Positions 17,121-25,736 of a stretch of 36,107 nt of DNA are shown here, in pieces. Both the position numbers and the translations under genes were made by a program. This DNA comes from Chloroflexota bacterium (lineage in GTDB: Bacteria > Chloroflexota > Chloroflexia > Chloroflexales > Chloroflexaceae): NCBI GenBank assembly GCA_013388805.1, contig JACAEO010000164.1, positions 1-36,107 of the forward strand, read 5' to 3'. The notes below the pieces were generated by a model. It made no database searches. It was not told the origin of the DNA and was given only the letters and a program-made list of their open reading frames with translations. Numbering within the stretch: position 1 is the stretch's first letter; the number at the start of each line of letters is the position of its first letter.

Positions 17121-17240
17121 CTAGCCAGGGCACAGGGCTGGCTGGCGACGGGGACGACGGCGGGCAAGGGCCGCTCCGCCCCGCACCTGCGCTGTTCGCC
17201 ACATCTGCCTGCTGTACGCTGTGCTGGCCATCCGCATCAT
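17121..17240 (-). CDS. Putative arginine-rich leader peptide of the argG operon
   Basis: A 39-codon open frame (ATG 17240, in-frame ATGs also at codons 2 and 4, TAG at 17123-17121) inside the argG leader RNA, about 23 bases after the predicted transcription start. GGGGCGGAG lies just before the start codons. Nine of 39 residues are arginine, five of them in the cluster RRRPRR at codons 27-32 (17162-17145). The cluster is immediately followed by an RNA segment (17143-17138) that can pair with the segment overlapping the stop codon (17128-17123). This is how ribosome-stalling attenuators of amino-acid operons are arranged. High GC alone raises Arg frequency, so the coding claim is an inference. 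Confidence 0.55.
   Translation of the reverse strand: MMRMASTAYSRQMWRTAQVRGGAALARRRPRRQPALCPG
17123..17143 (-). promoter_or_regulatory. Attenuator segments 1 and 2 (switch hairpin)
   Basis: AGCCAG (17143-17138) pairs with CTGGCT (17128-17123) around a nine-base loop. The latter segment can instead pair with GGCCAG (17094-17089), the 5' arm of the terminator (five Watson-Crick pairs plus one G-U), so the two folds exclude each other. Confidence 0.55.
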
Positions 17241-17269
17241 ACTCCGCCCCGGGAAATACCACGCTGCGG

Positions 17270-17298
17270 AGTATAGCATAGCCCCCCGCCAGCGTCAA
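17270..17298 (-). promoter_or_regulatory. Predicted sigma70-type promoter of argG
   Basis: On the minus strand TTGACG (17298-17293) is 17 bases from TATACT (17275-17270). Transcription would start near 17263, leaving a leader of about 255 bases before argG. No ARG-box-like palindrome was seen around it. Confidence 0.7.
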
Positions 17299-17467
17299 CG
17301 CACCCGAACAGGGGGACGCCTGGCTGTCAGCGACGGCAGCGTCGCACTTCGAGTATACTACTCACACCTGTGGCCAGGCCTGCTAGCCGCTCGTGGGACT
17401 CTGGCGGACGGCCCGCAGCGGCGAGCTCTGTGGCGGAGCGCCTGCCACGTATGCTGATCACTACCGC

Positions 17468-19564
17468 ATGACCGCCCCCGCCCATCCTGCGCATCGCCCT
17501 CACCGGCGCTACACGCTCGCCCTGGCCCTGATCACTGCCCTGGCTGTGGCCTTCCGGCTCTGGTTCTGGGCCTGGCAGGCGCCGGCCGGCGCCGTGCAAC
17601 CCGGCGACCCCGAGGAGTACTATCGCGCCGCACTGCATATCCTGCAGGGCGGCTACCACGATACGGGCAAGTGGCTGCGGCCACCGCTCTACCCGGCCTT
17701 CCTCGCGCTGATGTTTGCGCTGGCCGGCGTCGATGTGCGCTGGGCGCTGCTGGGCCAGGCCGTACTTACCGGGGTGGGCGTGCTGGCCTTCGCCTGGTTC
17801 GCGCGCCGCCTCTTCGCAAGCCGCGCCGCCGGGCTGATCAGCGCGGCGATCGCCGCCAGCTTTGTGCCGCTCGCCAGCTTCGGCAGCGTGCTCTTCGCCG
17901 AGGCGCTCTTTGTGGTGCTGATCATGCTGGCCCTGACCCTGCTCGACGGGGCCATCACCACGGGCGGCTGGCGCCGGGCCCTGCTCGCCGGTGGCGCGCT
18001 GGCCCTCGCGGCGCTTACCCGCGCCGTGGCGCTGCTGTTCGTGCCCATCGCCGCGCTGCTCGTCCTCTTCCTCGCGACCCGCCCGCCACGCGCCGGCCCG
18101 GCGGCCCGCCTCGGCCCGCCGCTGGCGCTCATCCTTGGCGCGACGCTCGTCATCGGCCCCTGGACGCTGCGCAACTACCTGGTTCACGACCGGCTCATTC
18201 TCGTCGATACCAACGGCGGTATCAGCATGTGGTACGGCACCGTGCGCAGTGAGGAGGACCGCCGCGCCGGCGAGGCGGCGATCTTCAGCCTGCCCAACCT
18301 GGCCGACCGCCAGGCCCTCGCCGTGCGCATGACCGTCGAGCGCATGCGCGAGGACCCGGCCCTGTTCCTCAACCGCGTGCGTTTCAAGCTGGCGTCGCTC
18401 TTCCTGCTGCAGTCACGCAGCTTTGCCGTGGGCGACGTGGTGACGATCAGCCCGCGCGATGAGCAGATCGCGCTGAGCGCCGGCGAGAACCCCCGCCCGC
18501 TCAGCCTGCTGGCCGACCTGCAGTATGTGCTGATCATGCTCGGCGGCATCGCCGGGCTCTGCTTTGCACCAGCGTGGCACCGCGCCACGCCCACCGTCGC
18601 CTGGTTCGCCTTCGGCGTGGCGCTCTCAGCGATCACCGTGGCCCATCACCGCCTGCGTCTGCCCCTGGTCGGCGTGCTCGTGCCGTTCTGCGCCTACACC
18701 CTCTGGCGCCTGCCGGCGGCCCTGCGCGCGCTGCGCCGCGGCCCCGGGCGCACGGCCCTGCTGCGCGCCGGCGTGATGCTACTCGGCTGGCTGCTCTTCT
18801 TCAGTTTGATCGTCAGTATGCGTTATGTCACCTGGGCGCATGCCGAGCGCAGCGCCGTCGCGGGGCGCCAGGCTCTGGCCCGTGGCGATCTTGCCGCCGC
18901 CGAGGCTGCCTTCCGCGCTGCCCGCGACGCCGACCCGGCCAACTCGCTGCGCCCGATCGCCCTTGGCGACCTGGCCTTCGCCCGCGGCGATCTGCCTGCC
19001 GCGGCTGGCTGGTTCGCCGAGGCCAGCGCCCTTGAGCCACGTAGTCTCTACGCCCTGGCGATGGAGGGCTGGCTCGCCACGCTGCGCGGCGACGCCGCCG
19101 GCGCTGCGGCGGCCCAGGCCCGTATCGCCAGCTTTGGCCGCGACACCAACGACTTCTACTGGTGGGCATGGAACGCCACCCCTACCGCCGCCCCCACACG
19201 CCTCGTGCCCGGCGACGCGACGGCCATCGGCCACTTCCTCGGCTTCGCCCCCGCCAGCTTCGACCTGCCCGCAGGGCGCTGGACGCTCGGGACGGCATGG
19301 CTGCGCCTCGGAGGCTGCGGCGAGGCGCGTCTGCTGCTGCGTGGCCCCGCCGGACGGCCCGTCTCGCTGCGCGCTGCCGGCCAGGAGCGCACGCTCACCC
19401 TCAGCGGCGCCGACCAGTGGGTCGCGCTGCCGTCTGATGCCCAGGCGTGCGACCCCGCCAGGCCGCTTGTCGTCAGCATCCAGAGCCCGACCGGGTTGCT
19501 CGATCTGGAGCGGGCGCCCTGGTACACCGGCGTGGCCGTACTGGCCGCCGAGCGGGGGCCATAG
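17468..19564 (+). CDS. GT-C glycosyltransferase-like membrane protein with TPR-like C-terminal part
   Basis: A 698-residue polytopic membrane protein of the GT39/ArnT-like (GT-C) type, which would move a sugar from a lipid-linked donor on the outer face of the membrane. The first helix (about 15-36) is followed by an extracytoplasmic loop with QPGDPEEYY (D47, E49, E50), the usual acidic site of the superfamily. About ten more hydrophobic helices run to residue 455. A soluble part then has repeated AxxAxxxxxxAxxADPANS-type helices resembling TPRs (about 465-560) and a beta-rich tail. Start at ATG 17468 is chosen because the first helix follows directly; a GTG at 17393 would add 25 unlikely residues. 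A lone TATACT at 17354-17359 could be its -10 box. Donor and acceptor are unknown. Confidence 0.75.
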   Translation: MTAPAHPAHRPHRRYTLALALITALAVAFRLWFWAWQAPAGAVQPGDPEEYYRAALHILQGGYHDTGKWLRPPLYPAFLALMFALAGVDVRWALLGQAVLTGVGVLAFAWFARRLFASRAAGLISAAIAASFVPLASFGSVLFAEALFVVLIMLALTLLDGAITTGGWRRALLAGGALALAALTRAVALLFVPIAALLVLFLATRPPRAGPAARLGPPLALILGATLVIGPWTLRNYLVHDRLILVDTNGGISMWYGTVRSEEDRRAGEAAIFSLPNLADRQALAVRMTVERMREDPALFLNRVRFKLASLFLLQSRSFAVGDVVTISPRDEQIALSAGENPRPLSLLADLQYVLIMLGGIAGLCFAPAWHRATPTVAWFAFGVALSAITVAHHRLRLPLVGVLVPFCAYTLWRLPAALRALRRGPGRTALLRAGVMLLGWLLFFSLIVSMRYVTWAHAERSAVAGRQALARGDLAAAEAAFRAARDADPANSLRPIALGDLAFARGDLPAAAGWFAEASALEPRSLYALAMEGWLATLRGDAAGAAAAQARIASFGRDTNDFYWWAWNATPTAAPTRLVPGDATAIGHFLGFAPASFDLPAGRWTLGTAWLRLGGCGEARLLLRGPAGRPVSLRAAGQERTLTLSGADQWVALPSDAQACDPARPLVVSIQSPTGLLDLERAPWYTGVAVLAAERGP

Positions 19565-19721
19565 GCGCACCCCCACGATAACCTCTGGTACCAGGTCCAG
19601 CGCTGTTGGCCCTCACGCCCCCAACTCCCCTTTCAGGATCCTGACGGCGAACACCGTGTCGCCCACGCCGGGTACGCGGACGTCCCGCCCGCATACGGGC
19701 CGGAGTACCACGCACCCGGGT

Positions 19722-19752
19722 TTGCCAGCAGTATCTTTTACTGTGCTATACT
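19722..19752 (+). promoter_or_regulatory. Predicted extended -10 promoter of the methyltransferase gene
   Basis: TGCTATACT is an extended -10 (TATACT at 19747-19752), with TTGCCA (19722-19727) as a distant -35 (spacer 19). The start site would be near 19759. Apart from this, the gene-free stretch 19565-19886 shows only a short 5-bp hairpin near 19688-19701 and no recognisable gene. Confidence 0.5.
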
Positions 19753-19886
19753 TAGACGCCCCGGCGGACCCGCCGCCGGGCCAGCCCACGCGCCGGCTCA
19801 GTCTGGCTGTCCTGGGCATCAGCATCGAGGAGTTTTGCAGCAGCGGCGGTGCCGCTGCCGTGCATACCGGGGCAGCCCGCATCCCT

Positions 19887-20741
19887 ATGACGGCAACGAT
19901 CGAGATGGCGGCCCAGCGCCGCCCCGGACGCCCCATCCGCCTCGGGGCCTGGCGCACCGTCGCCTACGAGGTGGCTCTGAACGGCTGGCGCATCCTGCGC
20001 GAGACGGTCAACGATTTTAGCCTCTGGCGCCTCATCGAGTACCCCTGGGCCACCCGCGCCCTCGACCTCCGCCGTGGCGACCTGGTGCTCGACCTCGGCT
20101 CGGGCACCTCGTCCTTTCCACATATGCTCGCCAAAGAGGGCGTCGATGTGGTGGTGCTGGAGCTTGACGCCGAGCGGGTACGCTGGCAGCGCGATAAGCG
20201 CCGGGCGACGGCACGCCCCGGTGATGGCCGCTTCTTCCCGCTTGTCGCCAGCGCCACGCACATGCCCATCCGCGACGGCAGCGTCCTGCGGGTAGCCGCC
20301 ATCTCATCACTGGAACACATCCCCGACGATGTGGCGGTTGGCCAGGAACTGGGGCGTGTCCTCGCCCACGGCGGCGTGGCCGCACTTACCCTGCCCTTTA
20401 CCAGCAGCGAGCGGACCAGTTTCTTCGCGGGCATCAGGAAGTTCGTGCCGGTGGCGCGCAATACCTTCGTGCAGGAGGGCAAGCCCGGCTCGTTTTTCCG
20501 CTTCTACACTGCGGAGGACCTGGAGCGCGTCTATGCCCGTCCCGGCGGCCTGCTGATGAGCCCACTAGCGGGCTTTGGGCGCTCCATCCTCAACGGACGC
20601 TACCACGAGACCTGGCTCACTCGCTACTGGCGCCGCTTTGTGCTCAAGGATCTGCTGCTGACCCTCCTCGTGCATCCCCTCGAAGCGCGTTTTGATCGGA
20701 GTGACCCGCTCTACGTGATGTTTACGCTGCGCAAAAGGTGA
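19887..20741 (+). CDS. Class I SAM-dependent methyltransferase
   Basis: A 284-residue soluble methyltransferase. The SAM site is [12 protein letters not shown] at 67-78, the acidic end of the second strand is [11 protein letters not shown], and SSLEHIPDD is the motif after strand 4, as in UbiE/methyltransferase-11-type enzymes. The C-terminal part is longer than the minimal domain and rich in Arg and aromatic residues, perhaps for membrane contact. The context between two GT-C glycosyltransferases and a GT4 gene suggests it methylates a glycan or lipid precursor, but the substrate is not readable. Start at ATG 19887 is the first plausible start after the promoter; the open frame extends much further upstream, but only as a shadow of the preceding gene. 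Confidence 0.78.
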   Translation: MTATIEMAAQRRPGRPIRLGAWRTVAYEVALNGWRILRETVNDFSLWRLIEYPWATRALDLRRGDLVLDLGSGTSSFPHMLAKEGVDVVVLELDAERVRWQRDKRRATARPGDGRFFPLVASATHMPIRDGSVLRVAAISSLEHIPDDVAVGQELGRVLAHGGVAALTLPFTSSERTSFFAGIRKFVPVARNTFVQEGKPGSFFRFYTAEDLERVYARPGGLLMSPLAGFGRSILNGRYHETWLTRYWRRFVLKDLLLTLLVHPLEARFDRSDPLYVMFTLRKR

Positions 20742-20800
20742 GACGCGCACGCGACATCCGCACGACTTACCTGCAAAGCTCCGCAGCATGGCGAAATCTC

Positions 20801-23311
20801 ATGGCACGACTGTCCACGAGCAAAGGGCAGGGCCTTGCGACGAAACCGTTGTGGCACGCCGGGCTGGCCCTCTATGAACCAATTGCCCTGACGACCCTGC
20901 TACTGATCTGCAGTGCGCTGTTGCTTTTCTTCGCGACACGCCCAAACCCCCAGATCGTGTCAATCGCCGACGGCCAGGTTGCCACTGACCAGGTCTTTTC
21001 CGCGGGCTTCAACGGCACCGAACGGCATCCGGATGGCTATGGCTATCTCTGGACGACCGACTCGGCTCTCGTGCAACTCCGGGGCGCATACTACGCTGCG
21101 CGGCACTACCTGGTTGATGTGCGCCTGCGCGGCGCCAATCCTGGCGGAGCGTCGCCACTCACGTTCCTTGCTGGTGGCAAACCCATTGCGGTAGTCGTTC
21201 CCGATGATCCCTTCCGGACCTACAAACTCCTGCTCGATGCAGACACTGCCTATGCCGATGCTGAGTTGTGGTTTGGTCTGCACACACAGCCGTTCACGCC
21301 TCCTGACGATACCCGCACCCTGGGGGTGATCCTTACCGATCTCACCATCACGCCTCTAGCTGATGCGCAGCCGCTCACGCTCATTGCGCTGGCGGTCAGT
21401 CTCGGCGGCTTGTGGACGTTGCTGCGGCTATTACAACAACCCGGGAGCCACGCGCTGGCACTGACCGGACTCGCGGGCCTGGGGCTTGTCACCTTGAGCG
21501 CCCGCTACCGGCCCGCGGCCCTGCCTTTCAGCTGGCTGGCTGCCCTGGCCATCGCCGGCGTGCTGCTCGCCGCCCTGGCCGCCCGCCCGCTGGCCGCCCG
21601 GCTCGGCCTGGCCGCTCTGGCACTGCTGATCACTGCGGCGGCCTTGATCTGGCCCGCCTGGCTCTCCGACGATGCCTTCATCTCCTTTCGCTACGCCCAG
21701 AACCTCATCCAGGGCCACGGCCTGGTCTACAACCCTGGCGAGCGGGTCGAGGGCTACACCAACTTCCTCTGGACAATCATGGCCGCCGCGGTGCTGCGGC
21801 TGGGCGGCGACCTGGTGCTCTGGAGCCACGCCGCCGGCGTGCTGATCGGCCTGCTGATCGCGATGGGCACCTATGTGGTCGCCAGGCGGCTGATCGATAC
21901 CGCCTGGGCGCTGGTCGCGGCGCTGATCGTGGCCACCAGCCAGAGCCTGCTGCTCTACACCGCCCGTGGCTCGGGCCTGGAGACGGGCCTGTTCACCCTG
22001 CTCGTGCTCGCCGGCGGCGGCTGCTACCTCGCGGCGCTGCGCGCGGCTCCAGCGCCGGGCGCGTTCGGCCTTGCCGGGCTGCTCTTCGCCCTGGCAGCGC
22101 TGACGCGGCCCGAGGGCGTGCTCGTGCTTGGGCTGACGGGGTTCCACCTGCTCGGCTGGCTGCTCTGCCAGGGGTCGGAAGGCAGCGGAACTGCCGTTGG
22201 AGTTCCCGTGCCAGCGCCCCTGTCATTCCGAGCGCAGCGAGGAATCTTCCGTCCTCGTGGCTGGAAGACCCCGCGCGGCGCGTACCCTGCCCCTCGACAA
22301 GCTCGGGAGCCGCGGAGCCGAAGGGTGGACCCTGCCCCTCGACAAGCTCGGGAGCCGCGGAGCCGAAGGGCGCGCGGTGACAATCAGCTCCAGCCTGCCC
22401 AGCATGCGAACAACAACGGTAGGACGATCGGCTCTCGGCTCTTGTCGCTCTACGTCTTCACCGGCGCCTTCCTCATCGTCTATCTGCCCTACTTCGCCTG
22501 GCGCCTCAGCTTCTACGGCGACCTGCTGCCGAACACCTTCTATGCCAAAACCGGCGGCGGCCTGCACCAGGTGCAGCGCGGCCTGGCCTACGCCGGCGGC
22601 TTCGCACTGACCCTCGGCGGCCCGTTGCTGCTGGTGATCCTGGCGCCCTGGCTGCGCGGCTGGCGCGCGGCCCTGGGCTCATGGCGCGGCTATGCGCTGC
22701 CGCTAACGCTCGTCTATAGCGCCTACATCATCGCCATCGGCGGCGACCACTTCCGCGGCGAGCGCTTCTTCGTGCCGCTGATCCCCTGGATCGCCATCCT
22801 GCTGGCCGACGGCCTGGCCACCCTCCTCACGGCGCCACGTACCGCGCAATGGCTCGTCCGGCCACTGCTGGCCCTCGGGCTGGCGGCCGGAGCGCTGGCC
22901 GCCCTGGTGCGCACCGCCCCACTCGACACGACGATCCGCGGGCTGGACGAGAGCGTCTGGATCTGGCGCGAGATCGGCTGGTGGATGGCCGACCACACCC
23001 CGCCGGAGGCGAGCATCGCCGTGGCCGGCGCGGGCGCGATCGCCTTCTATGGCCAGCGCACCACCATCGACATGTACGGCCTCACCGATCGGCACATCAG
23101 CCGGTTGGCGATGGCAGGAATGGGACAGGGGGTCGCCGGTCACGAGAAGCGCGACCCGGCTTACATTCTCGACCAGCGCCGCCCCGACTACATCCCGCGC
23201 ATCTGGGATGACTACTTCGGTGGAGCAGCGACGCTCGAACCACGCTACCGGCTGATCAGCGTTCGCACCCGCTCGGGGCGCAGCCTGGAGCTCTGGGAGC
23301 GGCAGCCGTGA
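20801..23311 (+). CDS. AftB-like GT-C membrane glycosyltransferase carrying an inserted repeat
   Basis: An 836-residue polytopic membrane protein. After an N-terminal helix (about 30-48) comes an extracytoplasmic beta-rich domain (about 50-190), then about a dozen helices. The loop [13 protein letters not shown] with D290-D291, followed by [20 protein letters not shown], matches a GT-C group that includes arabinofuranosyltransferase-like enzymes using polyprenyl-phosphate sugars. An Arg/Pro-rich stretch at about 474-525 is not protein-like: it is encoded by intergenic-type repeat DNA (22221-22371) between two membrane helices. The C-terminal soluble part has [30 protein letters not shown]. 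Start uncertain: ATG 20801 or GTG 20738, which overlaps the methyltransferase stop codon. It is probably co-transcribed with the methyltransferase. Confidence 0.78.
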   Translation: MARLSTSKGQGLATKPLWHAGLALYEPIALTTLLLICSALLLFFATRPNPQIVSIADGQVATDQVFSAGFNGTERHPDGYGYLWTTDSALVQLRGAYYAARHYLVDVRLRGANPGGASPLTFLAGGKPIAVVVPDDPFRTYKLLLDADTAYADAELWFGLHTQPFTPPDDTRTLGVILTDLTITPLADAQPLTLIALAVSLGGLWTLLRLLQQPGSHALALTGLAGLGLVTLSARYRPAALPFSWLAALAIAGVLLAALAARPLAARLGLAALALLITAAALIWPAWLSDDAFISFRYAQNLIQGHGLVYNPGERVEGYTNFLWTIMAAAVLRLGGDLVLWSHAAGVLIGLLIAMGTYVVARRLIDTAWALVAALIVATSQSLLLYTARGSGLETGLFTLLVLAGGGCYLAALRAAPAPGAFGLAGLLFALAALTRPEGVLVLGLTGFHLLGWLLCQGSEGSGTAVGVPVPAPLSFRAQRGIFRPRGWKTPRGAYPAPRQAREPRSRRVDPAPRQAREPRSRRARGDNQLQPAQHANNNGRTIGSRLLSLYVFTGAFLIVYLPYFAWRLSFYGDLLPNTFYAKTGGGLHQVQRGLAYAGGFALTLGGPLLLVILAPWLRGWRAALGSWRGYALPLTLVYSAYIIAIGGDHFRGERFFVPLIPWIAILLADGLATLLTAPRTAQWLVRPLLALGLAAGALAALVRTAPLDTTIRGLDESVWIWREIGWWMADHTPPEASIAVAGAGAIAFYGQRTTIDMYGLTDRHISRLAMAGMGQGVAGHEKRDPAYILDQRRPDYIPRIWDDYFGGAATLEPRYRLISVRTRSGRSLELWERQP
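22221..22373. repeat. Intergenic-type palindromic repeats inserted in frame in the GT-C gene
   Basis: Bases 22221-22248 form a small palindrome unit (ATTCC at one end, GGAAT at the other, around GAGCGCAGCGA) of a type familiar from intergenic regions of many GC-rich genomes. After it a 45-bp unit containing CCCTCGACAAGCTCGGG occurs twice in tandem (starts 22284 and 22329). The period of 45 is 15 codons, so the reading frame survives and the peptide [13 protein letters not shown] is repeated. Confidence 0.8.
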
Positions 23312-23350
23312 ACTGTTATCCGCCCCACACCGTTATCTCAGGTAACCCTC

Positions 23351-23372
23351 AGGTTGGAGCCGCAACCTTTCT
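23351..23372 (+). terminator. Weak hairpin after the GT-C gene
   Basis: AGGTTG pairs with CAACCT around a six-base loop and is followed by TTCT. Forty bases after the stop codon; at best a weak terminator. Confidence 0.3.
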
Positions 23373-23384
23373 GGATTGTCATCC

Positions 23385-23398
23385 GTTATAGCTATAAC
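23385..23398. promoter_or_regulatory. Perfect 14-bp AT-rich palindrome, possible operator
   Basis: GTTATAGCTATAAC is a perfect palindrome, strikingly AT-rich for this genome, 68 bases before the GT4 start. Two more GTTATC words occur at 23315 and 23332 in the same leader. It could be a repressor site or a -10 region (TATAGC/TATAAC); no convincing -35 box was found. Confidence 0.35.
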
Positions 23399-23465
23399 CC
23401 ATCACTGGACCAGGCATGCCAGCAGCACGCTCGCTTGCGCGCTGACCGTGATGGGCCGAGGAACC

Positions 23466-24740
23466 ATGCGCGTTCTCTACTGCATTCCGCGCTACGACAG
23501 CGCCGCGATGGGCAATCGCATTCACAGCGAGGTGATCGCGGCCTGGCGTCGTGCTGGCGTCGAGGCCGAGGTGCTCAGCCTTGACGCTGGGATCGCCACG
23601 CGCACGACGACGGTCGAGGAGGGCGTGGTCGTCCACCGGCTTCCGGTGAGCGCAGGCGCCCCGCTGAAGGTCGCCAACCGCGTTGTGGCAGCCCTCCTCC
23701 CCTATCCCTACCTGGCCGGGGCCGCCCTCCACTTCCAGCGCCTGCTCCGCCAGTGGCGCTATGACCTGGCGCACATCGAAACGGCCTTTCCGCTCGGGCT
23801 GGTGGCAGCACTGGGTGCGCGCCAGTACGCGCCGCCGCTGGCCATCACCCTGCCCGGGGCCGACATCATGGCCGAGCCCGAGTACGACTACGGCTACGGC
23901 CGCTTCCGTGCGGTGCGTGCCCTGCTGCCCTGGATCTTCCGCCGGGCTGCCGTGCTGCGCGCCGACTCACCCCAGATCAAAGAACTGGCCGTGCGTCTCG
24001 GCGCAGACCCGCGTAAGGTAACGGCCATCCCCTACAACATCACTGCCGACAGCTTTCCACCAGCGGGCGCGTTGAGCACGTTCCGACGCGACTGCCGCGC
24101 ACGCATCAGCGAGCGCCATCACCTCGACCCCACACGGCCGATCGTGGTCAGCCTGAACCGGCTGCATCCGTTCAAGGGCATCGCCTACCTGGTGGATGCC
24201 GTCCCCCACCTGCGCCGACGCGGCAGCGCGCCCCAGGTGCTGATCGTCGGCCCCAGCCGCGCGACCCCGCGCTTCGGCGACTATGGCGCCTACCTGCGTG
24301 CCCGGGCCGACGCTGCCGGGGTGGGCGCCGACGTCCAGCTCACCGGCGGCATTCCCCACCCCGAGGCGATCAGCTACCTCGCCGCCGCCGATGTGGTGGT
24401 TGTCCCCTCGGTGGCCGAGTCGTTCAGCCGCGTGGTGGTCGAGGCCGCGGCGGTGGGCACCCCGACCGTGGTCACGCGGACCACCGGGGTGAGCGACTAC
24501 GTCGCGGCCCACGGCGCTGGGCGGGTGGTGGACCCGCGCTCGGGCGCGGCGATCGCCGAGGCACTCTACGAGTTACTCATCGACCGGGCCGCATGGGCGG
24601 CATGCAGCGCGCGCGCGCTGGCCATGGCGCCGGCCTTCAGCTCCACGCAGATCGCGGCCGATCTGCTGCGGCTCTACCAGCCTTTGCTCGGCGCCGCCGC
24701 CCCGGAGGTGACGGCGGCTGGGGTGGCGTTGACAGAATAG
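23466..24740 (+). CDS. GT4 family glycosyltransferase
   Basis: A 424-residue GT-B glycosyltransferase of family 4. The N-terminal domain opens with MRVLYCIPRYDS and has a glycine-bearing NRIHSEVIAAWRRAG acceptor loop. The C-terminal donor domain starts at PIVVSLNRLHPFKGIAYLVDAV and contains ESFSRVVVE, the E-x7-E motif. No membrane span is predicted, so it acts at the cytoplasmic face. Start at 23466 is set by GAGGAA immediately upstream; upstream in-frame starts would begin inside the palindrome region. It closes the glycan cluster that starts at 17468. The strong promoter for the next operon lies across its last codons. Confidence 0.87.
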   Translation: MRVLYCIPRYDSAAMGNRIHSEVIAAWRRAGVEAEVLSLDAGIATRTTTVEEGVVVHRLPVSAGAPLKVANRVVAALLPYPYLAGAALHFQRLLRQWRYDLAHIETAFPLGLVAALGARQYAPPLAITLPGADIMAEPEYDYGYGRFRAVRALLPWIFRRAAVLRADSPQIKELAVRLGADPRKVTAIPYNITADSFPPAGALSTFRRDCRARISERHHLDPTRPIVVSLNRLHPFKGIAYLVDAVPHLRRRGSAPQVLIVGPSRATPRFGDYGAYLRARADAAGVGADVQLTGGIPHPEAISYLAAADVVVVPSVAESFSRVVVEAAAVGTPTVVTRTTGVSDYVAAHGAGRVVDPRSGAAIAEALYELLIDRAAWAACSARALAMAPAFSSTQIAADLLRLYQPLLGAAAPEVTAAGVALTE

Positions 24741-24757
24741 GTGATCTGGTCTAAGAT
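24729..24757 (+). promoter_or_regulatory. Near-consensus promoter of the LamG-like/Asp-box operon
   Basis: TTGACA (24729-24734), 17 bases, then TAAGAT (24752-24757). The -35 box lies inside the final codons of the GT4 gene. Start near 24764, so the leader is about 110 bases and begins with the hairpins at 24760-24816. Confidence 0.7.
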
Positions 24758-24759
24758 TT

Positions 24760-24816
24760 GCGGCCCCCGCACGGGCCGCACCCGCCGCGGCCTACCCCGC
24801 TACGGCCCCCCGTAGC
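24760..24816 (+). promoter_or_regulatory. Two hairpins at the 5' end of the leader
   Basis: GCGGCCC/GGGCCGC (24760-24766 with 24773-24779) and GCTACG/CGTAGC (24799-24804 with 24811-24816). With transcription starting near 24764 the first may be partly excluded; the second would sit inside the leader as a possible mRNA stabiliser. Neither has a T tract. Confidence 0.4.
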
Positions 24817-24872
24817 CCGTTCTCCCCCTCATTACGCCCGCGGGACACATAGCGAGAGAGGAGGCTCCGTCT

Positions 24873-25655
24873 ATGAAACGATATCGTACCCCTGTCATCG
24901 TGAGCAGCGTGATCGGCGTCCTGGTGCTGGCCATCATCGCCGTGGCCCTCTGGCAGGCGCCGCGGGGCGTTGCTCAGGATCAGCAGCCCATCCTACAGTA
25001 TCCCGAGTTCCCGCCAACTCCGACGATCGGCCCCAACCCCACCACGCCGGCCGTGCTGCAGAGTGGCGCACCGCTGGTGGCCGCCACCTTCGACGATGCG
25101 AGCGCCCTGAGCGCCTGGCAGATCGTCGACCTGGAGTTCGTGCTCCCCGATAGCGCCTCAGTGTGGGCGGTCGAAGACGGCCGGCTTACCCAGAACGCAA
25201 CGGCTGCTGCGGGCAATCCCTCGATCCAGGAGACGGCTGCCCTCATCGGCGAGGCTGGCTGGACCGACTACAGCGTCAGCGTGAACTTCTACGACCTGCA
25301 CAACGGCACCGCCGGCCTGATCGCCCGCTACAGCGGCGACGACCCGACCACGGCCAGCTATTACCGCTTCCGCATCCTCAAGAACAGCTTCGAGGCCAGC
25401 CCCAAGCAGGTGCTGGAGAAGGTCACGGGCGGCGTCGCAACAACGCTGGTTGAGATCAAAGAGCCGGGCTTCAGCGAGCGCGCATGGCACACGCTGGCAA
25501 TGAGCGTTAATGGCGGTGCAATCACGGTGAGCCTGGATGGGACGGTGGTGGCCGAGGCGGTTGACCCGGCGCCGCTGGCTGCTGGCCGCGCCGGGATCTA
25601 CACCCGCGCGATCGGTGGCATGCTGTTCGACGATTTCGCCGTCGTCCAGCCGTAA
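24873..25655 (+). CDS. Membrane-anchored concanavalin/LamG-like protein, copy 1
   Basis: A 260-residue protein with an N-terminal hydrophobic helix (about 8-28) that is either an uncleaved anchor or a signal peptide (cleavage possible near GVAQ). A proline-rich linker follows (FPPTPTIGPNPTT). The rest (about 65-258) is a single beta-sandwich-like domain with the pattern of the concanavalin A-like lectin/glucanase fold: FDDASALSAW, WAVEDGRL, YSVSVNFYDLHNGTAGLIARYSGDD, WHTLAMSVNGGAITVSLDG, GRAGIYTRAIGGMLFDDF. It lacks an obvious catalytic motif, so carbohydrate or protein binding is the best guess. GGAGG precedes the ATG. It has a clear paralogue at 28317-29102 and is paired with the Asp-box protein downstream. 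Confidence 0.75.
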   Translation: MKRYRTPVIVSSVIGVLVLAIIAVALWQAPRGVAQDQQPILQYPEFPPTPTIGPNPTTPAVLQSGAPLVAATFDDASALSAWQIVDLEFVLPDSASVWAVEDGRLTQNATAAAGNPSIQETAALIGEAGWTDYSVSVNFYDLHNGTAGLIARYSGDDPTTASYYRFRILKNSFEASPKQVLEKVTGGVATTLVEIKEPGFSERAWHTLAMSVNGGAITVSLDGTVVAEAVDPAPLAAGRAGIYTRAIGGMLFDDFAVVQP

Positions 25656-25689
25656 CGACCACGTCCTCTCAGACAATGTGGCGTGGTCG
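25656..25689 (+). promoter_or_regulatory. Intercistronic hairpin
   Basis: CGACCACG (25656-25663) pairs perfectly with CGTGGTCG (25682-25689), starting right after the stop codon of the LamG-like gene. A further GACCACGTC occurs at 25711-25719. It could protect or separate the two messages. The second gene pair lacks it. Confidence 0.45.
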
Positions 25690-25736
25690 CCTGACAGCAA
25701 GCGCTGCACAGACCACGTCTGGAGGTGGAGATAGCC

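Noticed and set aside
17011-17263. T-box riboswitch in the argG leader
   Set aside because: No AGGGTGGNACCGCG-like T-box sequence precedes the terminator, and the leader contains an Arg-rich ORF that explains the layout better.
17023-17298. 91-codon minus-strand frame covering the argG leader
   Set aside because: It starts inside the -35 box of the predicted promoter, so it could not be translated from that transcript.
18825-19886. Long open frame that would extend the methyltransferase to 638 residues
   Set aside because: The extra part overlaps the GT-C gene in another frame, is Pro/Arg-rich and shadow-like, and the methyltransferase domain begins after 19887 with its own promoter.
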